Of a stretch of 42,517 bases of DNA, positions 1 to 7,272 are shown one piece after another (position 1 is the stretch's first letter; each line of letters opens with the position of its first letter). Under the pieces are notes generated by a model. That model did no database searches. It saw only the letters and a list, made by a program, of their open reading frames with translations, and had not been told where the DNA came from. The translations under genes and the position numbers were made by a program. Source of the stretch: Oscillospiraceae bacterium (GTDB taxonomy: Bacteria > Bacillota > Clostridia > Oscillospirales > Oscillospiraceae); NCBI GenBank assembly GCA_009784725.1, contig WQXS01000017.1, positions 1 to 42,517 of the forward strand, written 5' to 3'.

Positions 1-1
1 C

Positions 2-292
2 AATCATAATTTCGGACTTGCTTTTGATATAGGTCACGCTTTTGCATATGGCAAGATAACATTAAAAGAATTTTATGAGAGCATGGAACCCTACTGTAAA
101 AGCGTATATCTTCATAGCAATAGGAAAAATGCTGATGAGCATTTAGATATTTTCGAGGGAGATTTATTAAAAAGCGGTCAGTTTCAAGATGTTTTCCCAT
201 TACTGCGCGACAAGAATATTATCCTTAAACTTTTTGATAAGACAAAGATTCATGAAAATATAAGTGCACTAGTGCAAATGGTCACAGTATAA
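2..292 (+). CDS. C-terminal part of a sugar isomerase/AP endonuclease-like TIM-barrel protein (cut by window edge)
   Basis: An open frame enters from the left edge and ends at 290-292, giving about 96 residues. The visible part begins NHNFGLAFDIGHAFAYG. The 'G-L-x-F-D-I-G-H-A' stretch matches the late strand of xylose isomerase-like TIM barrels, where Asp and His hold a metal. The remainder, with SVYLHSNRKNADEHL, fits the next strand, which ends in a H-x-N or H-x-K type motif. An ATG at 83 exists but is internal to the open frame and lacks a convincing ribosome binding site, so the real start lies outside the window. The substrate cannot be told. It is probably a chromosomal gene just outside the mobile debris that follows. 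Confidence 0.6.
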   Translation, partial: NHNFGLAFDIGHAFAYGKITLKEFYESMEPYCKSVYLHSNRKNADEHLDIFEGDLLKSGQFQDVFPLLRDKNIILKLFDKTKIHENISALVQMVTV

Positions 293-379
293 GCATTTAT
301 ATAATTATGTGGTTTTCAAAAGCGGTCTTAATAACGTATATTTTATGAGTATTCCGGCGGGTATGGTTGCTCGCCGGTT

Positions 380-546
380 TTATAGTTCAAGCTCATGGGA
401 TATATTGCGTGTACGTTCTGGAGTAAGCTCTGCTCTATCAATAATTTTCTCTGCACCCCGTCTTATCGTTTCGGCACTTTTTACTTCAGATTTTAGGTTG
501 TAATATTTTCTGCAAGATTATAACGGCTTTGTTTAAGTTCCTTCTG
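380..546 (-). pseudogene. C-terminal remnant of a MobA/MobL relaxase
   Basis: Reading the minus strand from 546 gives ELKQSRYNLAENITT and then a stop. In the next frame LKSEVKSAETIRRGAEKII continues and ends at the TAA at 380-382. This resembles the end of the intact relaxase at 39177-40613, which has RYTLTEQ...LKNEIRNLEVLRRGAERVMDGAEQ. The fragment is frameshifted once near 500 and is cut at 546, where an integrase fragment on the other strand begins. It is a relic of a mobilizable element similar to the one at the right edge. Confidence 0.6.
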
Positions 547-690
547 GGTGAAGTCATGGCTCTACTGTGGAAAGATATTGACTTTAAGCAAAAGATGGTT
601 ATAATTGAGAAGGCAATTGAGAGCGGTACTCAGGTGCAGCGCACAAAGGAAGCATCTTATAAACCGCAAAGAGTTGCAATTTCAATACAT
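547..690 (+). pseudogene. C-terminal catalytic-domain fragment of a tyrosine integrase
   Basis: From 547 the plus strand reads GEVMALLWKDIDFKQKMV followed by a short strand rich in K, E and Q that ends PQRVAIS. 'GEVxALxWxDIDF' is the segment just after the first catalytic Arg of phage/ICE-type tyrosine integrases. That Arg itself is missing, because the fragment starts at a junction with the relaxase remnant. The frame runs without a gap into the tRNA-Trp fragment at 691, so most of the catalytic domain (HxxR, Tyr) is also gone. The same family is represented by the integrase beginning at 42047. Confidence 0.65.
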
Positions 691-732
<42 letters not shown>

Positions 733-760
733 AAAAGATAGAAAAGCACATAAAATATAA

Positions 761-806
761 AGAGCCTTGAAAGCGTTGCAATCACTAATAATCAAGGCTC
801 TTTTTG
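761..806 (+). terminator. Rho-independent terminator
   Basis: Perfect 10-bp arms, AGAGCCTTGA at 761-770 and TCAAGGCTCT at 792-801, enclose a 21-nt loop. A T-rich run (TTTTTGTT) follows on the plus strand. It would stop transcription coming through the tRNA-Trp fragment. Confidence 0.6.
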
Positions 807-840
807 TTATAGTAGTTCATTGTCGATAGAGCGTTATTAG

Positions 841-885
841 GCGGTTTAAAGCGGTATAAATAATGCCAAAAACAATGCCAAAAAA
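841..885. repeat. Two pairs of short direct repeats, possible integrase arm sites
   Basis: GCGGTTTAAA (841-850) is followed at once by GCGGTATAAA (851-860). AATGCCAAAAA (862-872) is then followed by AATGCCAAAAAA (874-885). Closely spaced direct repeats next to an integrase/tRNA junction are typical of arm-type integrase binding sites. The assignment rests on position and pattern only. Confidence 0.35.
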
Positions 886-886
886 T

Positions 887-1060
887 CTATTCCGGTTTTG
901 TGAACAATACTTTTACATCTTGTTCAAGTTTATCTTTATCTTTTTTTGTTGTTCTTTTATTCTTTATTTTCGCGAAAATTTCATTAGCCTGCGTCGGGCT
1001 TAAAATAATAGCTTGATTACAAGGTACTGCTAATACAGTAGAATTTTCAACCACACTCAC
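887..1060 (-). CDS. Small hypothetical protein (57 aa)
   Basis: The GTG at 1058-1060 is preceded by AGGAGG with about 8 nt spacing and is the best start. A GTG three codons earlier overlaps the ribosome binding site. The product starts MSVVENSTVLAVPCNQAI. Its second half is strongly charged and Lys-rich (KIKNKRTTKKDKDKLEQDV), likely a helix. There is no signal peptide, no membrane segment and no family I recognise. It lies between the tRNA fragment and a pseudogene, so it may itself be cargo of the lost element. Confidence 0.5.
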   Translation of the reverse strand: MSVVENSTVLAVPCNQAIILSPTQANEIFAKIKNKRTTKKDKDKLEQDVKVLFTKPE

Positions 1061-1188
1061 TATTAACACCTCCTGCTTGTGAATTTCTTAATAGTTATAG
1101 TAACATATTGTAAGGGACAATGCAGAATAAAAGTTTGCGATGTCCCTTAGCGACTGTAATTTTCTTTAGATTGCATATAATTTGTGAT

Positions 1189-2600
1189 TTACTTTTTCAT
1201 TTCATAATGCGTATAACGATATTCGCCGACCTTTACAATTACCTCATCTGCAATTAGTATACTCAATATTTCTCGAATACGACGTTGTGATAATTCAGTA
1301 AAATCCGCTAACTGTGATGATGTTACCTTATTATTACTTTTAATAAATTCTAATATATGTTCAGATGTGGTTTTACTTTCAATCGGTGCTTTATCGGTGT
1401 TTACTGCCGATTGACCGCCGATTAACCGCCGATTGATTTTCGATAACAAATACTTTTTCTCCATTAACAAGTTCTGTACTATCTCCAGTAATCCTAACAA
1501 TTTCAAGCTCAACAAGGTGCTCAAACTGTGTAATATCAATACTGGCAAGCCCTTTTTGCGTAAACAGCGAAACAAGCAATAAATAATCGTCCATTGTGAT
1601 TTTATTCAACCGTTCTTCATCTATCTTTTTAATATAGGAAAGCATGTCCGTGCTAATAACTTGTCCTGTTAGTGTCAACATTACAAAATACATATCCGAA
1701 CCGTTAAAATCCGGCAGAGGTTTTGCATTTTTTATTGCTGATTCATATATTAGGTTCATACCCTGACCGGAACGCTCTACTAATCCACACAGCTTAAAAA
1801 TATCGGCAATAAGCTTATTACGTGCATTTTGTCTATTTAAGATATTTTCAATAGTAATACCATGTGGGAGTCCGCCGGGACTTTCTATTACAAGCCTGCT
1901 TTGATATTGACGGATAAAAATACCACCACCAAGCCTATAATCACGATGACTTACTGCATTTAGCAGACTTTCACGCACCACATCTTCATAATATGACTTC
2001 ACAGAATGTTTATAAAAACCGTCTGTATAGTATTGGTCATCGTTATGAAGATTTACCAACTCCCAAATGCGGTCATAATATATATAAAATCCCGCTCCGA
2101 ACTCTTCTCTTTGTGCAGCAGGTCCGGCTGCTTCTTTTGGGCGATATTCAAAAATCACTTCCGCATGGTGAAGTTTCTTTTGTATTATCTCCTGCTTGCC
2201 GAATAATATAAGAGCTGCGTAAGTGACCCCTTTGTCAGTAATTGCACCGCAGTCTATAAGTAATTGCTCATCAGCAAGATTTGTTAAGCGTTCATTTCCG
2301 GAATGACCATGCCATTTTTCACGAAATATATTAATTGCGTTTGTATCTAAATCATTTATTATACTATCTGTACAGATATCACTTGAAAAATTATGTCCAC
2401 TCTCCAGCATAAATAGCACGACGTACATCCTCCGGCATAGGAACAAGGCTGTCATCAATCCGCCACCATGCAATTTCTTAACACTGGACAGGTAAACCCT
2501 ATAGGACGGCTTGCAACTTCAAATACAAGAACATGTTTATTGTTTTCATCTTGATATATCTCAAAATCAACCCGCACTTGCAAATTATCCATATAATAAT
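1189..2600 (-). pseudogene. Broken AlbA_2/RecG-like ATP-binding transcriptional regulator
   Basis: The minus strand encodes, in pieces, a schlafen AlbA_2 domain end (VDFEIYQDENNKHVLVFEVA at about 2510-2560), then SLVPMPEDVRRAIYAGEW in a shifted frame. A GHKL-type HATPase_c_4 region follows (VVRESLLNAVSHRDYR, VERSGQGMNLIYE), and a C-terminal winged helix (SSQLADFTELSQRRIREILS) in yet another frame. At least two frameshifts are visible, near 2450-2480 and at an 11-bp tandem repeat at 1402-1434. The N-terminus is missing, because at about 2601 the sequence switches to a copy of the RHS toxin gene start. Such proteins are common stand-alone regulators in Bacillota. This copy is not functional as it stands. 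Confidence 0.75.
1402..1434. repeat. Three tandem 11-bp units inside the AlbA_2 pseudogene
   Basis: On the plus strand the units are TACTGCCGATT, GACCGCCGATT and AACCGCCGATT, read without gaps. On the coding (minus) strand they are AATCGGCGGTT, AATCGGCGGTC and AATCGGCAGTA. The unit length is not a multiple of three, so copy number sets the reading frame. With three units the ATPase frame stops soon after the repeat. One further unit would join it to the winged-helix frame. Confidence 0.75.
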
Positions 2601-2601
2601 G

Positions 2602-2797
2602 ACCCTGCTGTCGCACTCGGGATATACGTGGCATCTCCTTCGGTATGCGGAAGAAAACGGCGACTGGGTCTCGGTATTACTGGCATACGTGCAGCTGCCG
2701 ATGCTATCGCTACATCCGCTTGGGTATACGCCTCTTCACATATTCGTAAATAATGCTTTGCCGGTGCTCCCGAATATCCTTGCATTCCAACTTTCCT
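2602..2797 (-). pseudogene. Duplicated 5' fragment of the RHS toxin gene
   Basis: This stretch is about 95% identical to 21621-21816 (roughly 10 mismatches in 196). It includes the bases just before the start codon and the first ~55 codons of the RHS toxin. The start ATG is at 2783-2785 and the product opens MQGYSGAPAKHYLRICEEAY, as in the full gene. Identity stops at 2602, where the AlbA_2 pseudogene begins. The frame then ends after a few more codons at 2585. It is the head of a second RHS-type effector gene whose body has been lost. Confidence 0.85.
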
Positions 2798-2892
2798 TCC
2801 CGTTGAATTAAATTACAAAATCGAAAGTACTTTTTGCTCCCATGTTTACAAAAGCAAGTGCTCTCCCAAAGGTTAACATATTCGGTGAACAA
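2798..2892 (-). pseudogene. Short SEC-C-like zinc-motif fragment
   Basis: The minus-strand frame from 2892 reads NLWESTCFCKHGSKKYFRFCN. The spacing C-x-C-x8-C with G-S-K-K-Y resembles the SEC-C zinc motif (CPCGSGKKYKKC-type) usually found at protein C-termini. The only in-frame start is a TTG with no ribosome binding site, and it sits right at the -10 box of an upstream promoter. The frame then runs into the RHS fragment out of phase. I read it as a relic, not a gene. Confidence 0.35.
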
Positions 2893-2938
2893 CTTCTATC
2901 AAAGGTGAAACTTCGTTGAAAAATAATGCAACTTTGTA
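2893..2938 (-). promoter_or_regulatory. LytTR/AgrA-type operator-promoter A
   Basis: On the minus strand TACAAAGT (2938-2931) and AACGAAGT (2917-2910) form direct repeats 21 bp apart. Nine nt later comes a -10-like GATAGAAG (2900-2893). There is no good -35 hexamer, as expected for an activator-dependent promoter. The geometry is identical to the site between agrC and agrB. It points leftward at the SEC-C and RHS remnants. Confidence 0.7.
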
Positions 2939-2965
2939 GTAGTGGCATCGTTTTGACTTGTTGTA

Positions 2966-3006
2966 GAAAAAACAGGAAGCTTCAATGATGAAAGAAGCTC
3001 CTGTTA
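2966..3006 (-). terminator. Rho-independent terminator ending the 14.7-3.3 kb minus-strand genes
   Basis: Read on the minus strand, AACAGGAGCTTC is followed by a 10-nt loop and GAAGCTTCCTGTT, pairing with one bulge, and then a T-run (TTTTTTC). It lies downstream of the 64-aa ORF and immediately upstream of promoter A, so it separates the two transcription units. Confidence 0.65.
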
Positions 3007-3156
3007 AAAATAAAAGAGGTTATATTTTGAGTATTATCAACTTCAACGTTGAGTAAATCAACACGGTAAGTATATTTGATTATAAATAACGGAATCTATT
3101 AGTTTTGAAAGCGAATTGAAATAAGTAGGAATCAAACTTTTAAACGAATAAAATGT

Positions 3157-3246
3157 TTAGTTTTGGCATTGTGGACATCTCAACTCATATGTCCCATTGT
3201 CATGCCAACGACTGTCAACACAATAGTTGCGACATTTATGTTTCTT
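3157..3246 (-). pseudogene. C-terminal zinc-ribbon-like fragment
   Basis: The minus-strand frame ending at 3157-3159 reads KHKCRNYCVDSRWHDNG, then TYELRCPQCQN and a stop. It has two CxxC-like pairs (C-x3-C and CPQC) about 17 residues apart, like a small zinc ribbon. A stop codon lies directly upstream (3247-3249) and there is no usable start, so it is probably the tail of a degraded gene. It may once have continued the 64-aa ORF, which ends 52 bp upstream. Confidence 0.3.
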
Positions 3247-3301
3247 TTATATAATAGTAATGGAAAAACTTTTACTTACTATAAAATACTCTATTACGTG
3301 C

Positions 3302-3496
3302 TTACTGCGTTGGGATTTCTTCTGGCAATAATAAAAGATTTCTCATCCATTCTGGGAAGTCGGAATTGTCGATGTCGATGTCTATGACCTTCAATTTTTC
3401 AAGATTTTGCGTAATAGGTCGGGGTTCATAAGAATAACTGTAAGAAACCGCTTTTCTTTTTGTGTCGATTTGATAATGATTTAAATTCTTACCCAT
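3302..3496 (-). CDS. Small hypothetical protein (64 aa) with a SYSYSY run
   Basis: The ATG at 3494-3496 has GGAGGTG about 7 nt upstream. It overlaps the end of a 17-codon ORF (3489-3542) by a few bases, so translation is likely coupled. The product starts MGKNLNHYQIDTKRKAVSY and has a low-complexity SYSYSYEPRP stretch. An IDIDID-like repeat (VIDIDIDNSDFPEW) and a hydrophobic LLLLPEE near the end follow. There is no signal peptide. I do not recognise the family. Size, repeats and position at the end of a radical-SAM gene set make a modified-peptide precursor conceivable, but the sequence does not prove it. Confidence 0.4.
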   Translation of the reverse strand: MGKNLNHYQIDTKRKAVSYSYSYEPRPITQNLEKLKVIDIDIDNSDFPEWMRNLLLLPEEIPTQ

Positions 3497-3542
3497 TATC
3501 AGACACCTCCGCCAAGCTTCGTTTTACAAACACTTTTTTCAT
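3489..3542 (-). CDS. 17-aa leader-like peptide
   Basis: TTTAAGGAG lies 6-7 nt before the ATG at 3540-3542. It is one of the strongest ribosome binding sites in this stretch. The peptide is MKKVFVKRSLAEVSDNG and its TAA overlaps the start codon region of the 64-aa ORF in another frame. It could be a coupled leader peptide. Alternatively, the two ORFs could be halves of one protein separated by a frameshift. Confidence 0.4.
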   Translation of the reverse strand: MKKVFVKRSLAEVSDNG

Positions 3543-3667
3543 TTTATTCTCCTTAAATTGAATTCTTTATTGGCATCTTTACTACTTCATTACATATAGC
3601 ACGATAGACGTTTTATTGGTTATCTCCTACTCTCAAGGCTATATCTTATTCTGTTGAAGCACTGTCA

Positions 3668-6514
3668 TCAGTTATCCATGCAGTCATCAATTTCGCTCCA
3701 CGTTTTATAAAGCGTATCGAAAAATGCGATTTCCTGTGCAGTAGTTGGGTCTTCCACTATTGCATCCTTAAAAATATTTAAAGGCATATACTTGCGGAGT
3801 TCAATTTTATTAGCAAGGTCATTTATGCATTTTTCAAGATAGTCTTCCAATGGTTTTGTAATCATTTGCTGAACTAAAGGCGCATAACATCTTATCCAGT
3901 TCTTAAATCTTAATTGGTCTTCGCAAGACATTGATTGTATCGCATTATCTACCTCGTCATTTGCAAAACAAATTTTAAGTGTCATAAACATTCTCATAAG
4001 TTCCCCGACATTGAGCTCATTTGTGGTTTTTAACTTTGGATCTGCTAGTATACAGTCAATATAGTCCTTTGCATTGCAGTTGGTAGTGTAAATGCTACAG
4101 ACATCAGCGAAGCTTTCCCTAAAGGCATCCCTAAAAAGTTTTGCGTTTCTATAAGGATCGTAAATTGACTCTGTTTTAATTGACCCTATCCTTCCGGATA
4201 TAAACTCAAAAAGTCTTTGAACATCACATATAAAATGAATTTTTAAAAGTGAATATGCTCCCCTTTCCATATAGGTTGGAGATTCAATCACCCATTTATC
4301 TAAGTTCGATTCAAAAGCAGTCTCCAATATATCTCTTCTGGAAGCATAATCAGCATTACTATACTGAGCTACCTGGTGGCACGTAAAAACCATACAGTCT
4401 GCTATCTTCACTATTATATCTGTTTGGTATAACACAGGGTTTCTTAATACATCATGTGGAGAATCTTCATTATATGACTGAGAATCATTAAGATACTCTC
4501 TTTTCTCTTTATCGACCGGATCAAGCATTATGTTTAGCGATTTTTTAATTCTTTTTAAAATATCATTAAAATATATAATTGAATCATCGCTCTCAAGGTC
4601 TTTAGACAACATTGGATATATTATCTCGCTATATATCTTTTTCTTGATAATTCCTATACATTTATTTGTAAACTCAAGTGTTTCTTTTACATATATATCT
4701 ACCCCGTTGCCAATAAGGGCTGCTTTTATACGGGCCTTTATGCCATACTCAATGCTTTCACAAATAATTACATCAGTAATATACAGAGAAAGTGCTTGCA
4801 AATAACATTTTTTACGCAGCTTTTTATTTCTCACATCGCTACTGGCATAATGAAAATATTCGTGGAACACTAATAATAAGGTCTTTTTTTTCAAATCTAA
4901 AAAGAGGTTTTTTTCTGGTAATGTTATCACGATGAGTCTGCGGTCGACACTGGCATGGATATGATCAAATATTCGCTCTGCCTTAAAAATATCTACTCCA
5001 CCACTGGTTATAATAAAATGAAAATCACCCTCTTCAATTGCGTTACTTGATTTTATTTTTTTGTCCAGTTCTCTGATAAGCCAGTAAATCACAGTAACTA
5101 TCTTTTTGGTAGAACCCAAAACTTTATGTGTAAGAAGATGACCATCCAACCAATTGCGTTTGCTTTTTGAGAAGTCTCCAATCACTCTGGAGAGGATGTC
5201 TCGAAAGTCATTCAAAGCCTCATCAGAGAGCTTAAAGAGCTTGTAGCTTTCTGTACATAGATCATTTGACTGTTCCATCATTTCAATAAAACCCTCAACA
5301 AACCAATCAATCATATATGCGATATCAAAGTTACTAGAAATCTCTGTGAGTTCATAATAACTGTGTAAAAGGGACATTATACCATCGTATATTCTCGTCC
5401 CATAAGCATATTCATGTTTGACATGGACTCGTAAAACATCTGATAACCTTTTTTTGATTTCCTGTTCTTTCTTATGCCTTATTTCAAAATACGAATCTAT
5501 GTTTTTTATAGTTCCATCATTAATCAGCGGTCTCGCCAACTCTGTATGCTTACTAAGAATTGAATCACTATTTGTTGTATATTGGTATTGTAACGGACTT
5601 CCTTTGTTCAACATCAACTTGCAAAGAGCGGAGGGATTTTTAGAAATTTTGAATAATAAATCATGGGTACCTGATACATTGTATGCGACATCTGGTATTT
5701 CCAATTCATTACTAATAATGTCATTTTGTTCACAAAACACTTTTAAATCTGCTTTTAAATCCTCCCACGCTACTCCCGGACGTAAAGTTGCTCGGATAAA
5801 AAACTCTATGTCCTCATCAACTCCACTCTTTACAGTTGATTCGAGAGCTTGTATCTTATCTTCATCAGAGGAATAGGAAACAATCATTGGTATAAAGTAT
5901 GAAGCGCAAATTATATCAGATTCCATTTTTATAGCTCTCAACGAATCTGTAGCAATTGAGAAATTATTGCTCCTACAAACGACAATGCAATCTATGGAAC
6001 CTAGGCAGTTATATACTGCGAATGTCTGCTTCGTGCCAGGCTTCTCAATATAACTGTCAGAAACCTTCCTGACAATGTCCGCAACTTTTTTAGTAAGCGC
6101 AGATAACCCCTGTTCCTTTATAGCAGAATATGTAAAATTCAACAGAATTGCTGTGAAAAATGGCTTGCATTTATGTTCTATCATTCCAATATCGTGTATG
6201 GAATAACTAAAAACCCCCTCCGGGTATTTTTCCATATCATCCAAATCCGAAGGAATAGTGGCTCTAACAAGGAAACTATTTGCAGAACGTTTATAAGTAT
6301 CCTCATATCCGTTTGAAATGCATGGCTTCTCTTTCAAACTAGGAGAAAATTGTTCATATAAGCAAACTTCACGTATTGTTAAGTAATCATAATGTCCCAA
6401 CACATAAAAATACTCAAAGCCGTCTTTTCCTGTGTTTTGTGCGGTCAATGCTTGGCGTTGCCTTTCAAAGTTGAACTCAATACCGGAATATTCTGGATAT
6501 TTCAACAATGCCAC
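3668..6514 (-). CDS. Large protein with zinc-metallopeptidase motif (about 948 aa), function unknown
   Basis: The gene is very long, AT-rich and single-domain-like to the eye. At about residue 551 it carries LLLVFHEYFHYASS, an HExxH zinc-binding motif. At about residue 800 FRESFADVCSIY supplies an ExxxD-type segment of the kind that gives the third zinc ligand in gluzincins. No signal peptide or membrane segment is seen, so it is probably cytosolic. The first codon is a GTG lying inside the AGAGGTGG ribosome binding site. The TTGs two or three codons later (6508-6506, 6505-6503) are better spaced. It has its own promoter (6554-6583) and lies downstream of the radical SAM/arginine decarboxylase genes. 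The family is not recognised. A protease of a conflict or signalling system is a reasonable guess. Confidence 0.6.
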   Translation of the reverse strand: MALLKYPEYSGIEFNFERQRQALTAQNTGKDGFEYFYVLGHYDYLTIREVCLYEQFSPSLKEKPCISNGYEDTYKRSANSFLVRATIPSDLDDMEKYPEGVFSYSIHDIGMIEHKCKPFFTAILLNFTYSAIKEQGLSALTKKVADIVRKVSDSYIEKPGTKQTFAVYNCLGSIDCIVVCRSNNFSIATDSLRAIKMESDIICASYFIPMIVSYSSDEDKIQALESTVKSGVDEDIEFFIRATLRPGVAWEDLKADLKVFCEQNDIISNELEIPDVAYNVSGTHDLLFKISKNPSALCKLMLNKGSPLQYQYTTNSDSILSKHTELARPLINDGTIKNIDSYFEIRHKKEQEIKKRLSDVLRVHVKHEYAYGTRIYDGIMSLLHSYYELTEISSNFDIAYMIDWFVEGFIEMMEQSNDLCTESYKLFKLSDEALNDFRDILSRVIGDFSKSKRNWLDGHLLTHKVLGSTKKIVTVIYWLIRELDKKIKSSNAIEEGDFHFIITSGGVDIFKAERIFDHIHASVDRRLIVITLPEKNLFLDLKKKTLLLVFHEYFHYASSDVRNKKLRKKCYLQALSLYITDVIICESIEYGIKARIKAALIGNGVDIYVKETLEFTNKCIGIIKKKIYSEIIYPMLSKDLESDDSIIYFNDILKRIKKSLNIMLDPVDKEKREYLNDSQSYNEDSPHDVLRNPVLYQTDIIVKIADCMVFTCHQVAQYSNADYASRRDILETAFESNLDKWVIESPTYMERGAYSLLKIHFICDVQRLFEFISGRIGSIKTESIYDPYRNAKLFRDAFRESFADVCSIYTTNCNAKDYIDCILADPKLKTTNELNVGELMRMFMTLKICFANDEVDNAIQSMSCEDQLRFKNWIRCYAPLVQQMITKPLEDYLEKCINDLANKIELRKYMPLNIFKDAIVEDPTTAQEIAFFDTLYKTWSEIDDCMDN

Positions 6515-6553
6515 CTCTGTTTTTAACTTTCATTATGCAAATAGATGGTTTCA

Positions 6554-6583
6554 ATTCTACAATATTCTTAGTACAAATGTCAA
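6554..6583 (-). promoter_or_regulatory. Sigma-A-type promoter of the zincin gene
   Basis: On the minus strand TTGACA (6583-6578) and TAGAAT (6559-6554) are separated by 18 bp. The start of the 948-aa gene is about 40 bp downstream. A perfect palindrome lies 24 bp upstream of the -35 box. Confidence 0.6.
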
Positions 6584-6606
6584 GAAAAATGGGTATTGCG
6601 TATCTG

Positions 6607-6620
6607 TCAAGTATACTTGA
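6607..6620. promoter_or_regulatory. 14-bp perfect palindrome, possible operator
   Basis: TCAAGTATACTTGA reads the same on both strands. It lies just upstream of the TTGACA box of the zincin promoter, a normal place for an activator or repressor dimer. The rest of the 6515-6766 gap shows no gene. Confidence 0.4.
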
Positions 6621-6766
6621 GTCAAAATAATTTGCAAAAGAACACGGTTGTTTTGATTTATCATGTTCTGAAGTATATTGTCATGGTGTTTGAAATAATT
6701 TTACAAAAAAAGCCAAAGCACGATAACCCTGATTTATAATTGAGTGTATAATTAATCGTTAACATG

Positions 6767-7255
6767 TTATATCATTTGACACCTCGAACTCTCTTTAATT
6801 ATGAGTCGCTTACTATCGGCATCTCTATAAGTGTAGGAAACATACCCAACCTGATGAGTGATAGAAATAACAGGAGTATCAGTAAGAAATTTCATCCCCA
6901 TTGCACCTGAAGCACATGATATTGTTAATATCAAGTCGGGGTTAGTCATGGTATCCAAAATACTTGTATCACTTTCCGAGTAAATACAAAGTACAGGCAT
7001 ATCTCCTGTTAATAACTTTATCTCCACGCCACATCCGCTTGTCTCCAAGACAGCAGAAATCCTTTTCGCTTCGACTTTTGATGCATAAGGAATTGAATTG
7101 TTCTCGTCATCAAAAACAAGAATAGGGTTATCGTGGTCATATGCCAACGATTCGTTAACACATCCTCCGCAAGCAACCAAAAGAATGTGTTTTTTATTTT
7201 CTGGAATGAGCGATAGAATCCTATCGTCACTTAAAGTTTTACTATAAATCGCCAT
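6767..7255 (-). CDS. MTHFR C-terminal/MetV-like small protein (162 aa)
   Basis: The start chosen is the ATG at 7253-7255 (MAIYSKT), preceded by GGGGAC. An upstream start at 7279 would overlap the preceding gene. The segment HILLVACGGCVNESLAYDHD resembles the 'CGxCxxxC/x' opening of the methylenetetrahydrofolate reductase C-terminal (MetV) family, whose Cys residues bind zinc or an iron-sulfur centre. A later ILTISCASGAMGMKF also fits, as do several spread Cys. Length is near that of stand-alone MetV-like proteins. In acetogens MetV partners MetF, but no MetF is seen here, so a one-carbon role is uncertain. It lies 17 bp after the arginine decarboxylase homologue and is probably co-transcribed with it. 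Confidence 0.5.
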   Translation of the reverse strand: MAIYSKTLSDDRILSLIPENKKHILLVACGGCVNESLAYDHDNPILVFDDENNSIPYASKVEAKRISAVLETSGCGVEIKLLTGDMPVLCIYSESDTSILDTMTNPDLILTISCASGAMGMKFLTDTPVISITHQVGYVSYTYRDADSKRLIIKESSRCQMI

Positions 7256-7272
7256 AATGATAGTCCCCTTTC

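Noticed and set aside
309-503. 64-aa plus-strand ORF near the left edge
   Set aside because: It is antisense to the relaxase remnant, has no ribosome binding site and no family resemblance.
2511-2811. Plus-strand ORFs of 80-92 aa over the RHS fragment
   Set aside because: They are antisense to clear RHS and AlbA_2 homology. The same antisense frame appears opposite the full RHS gene.
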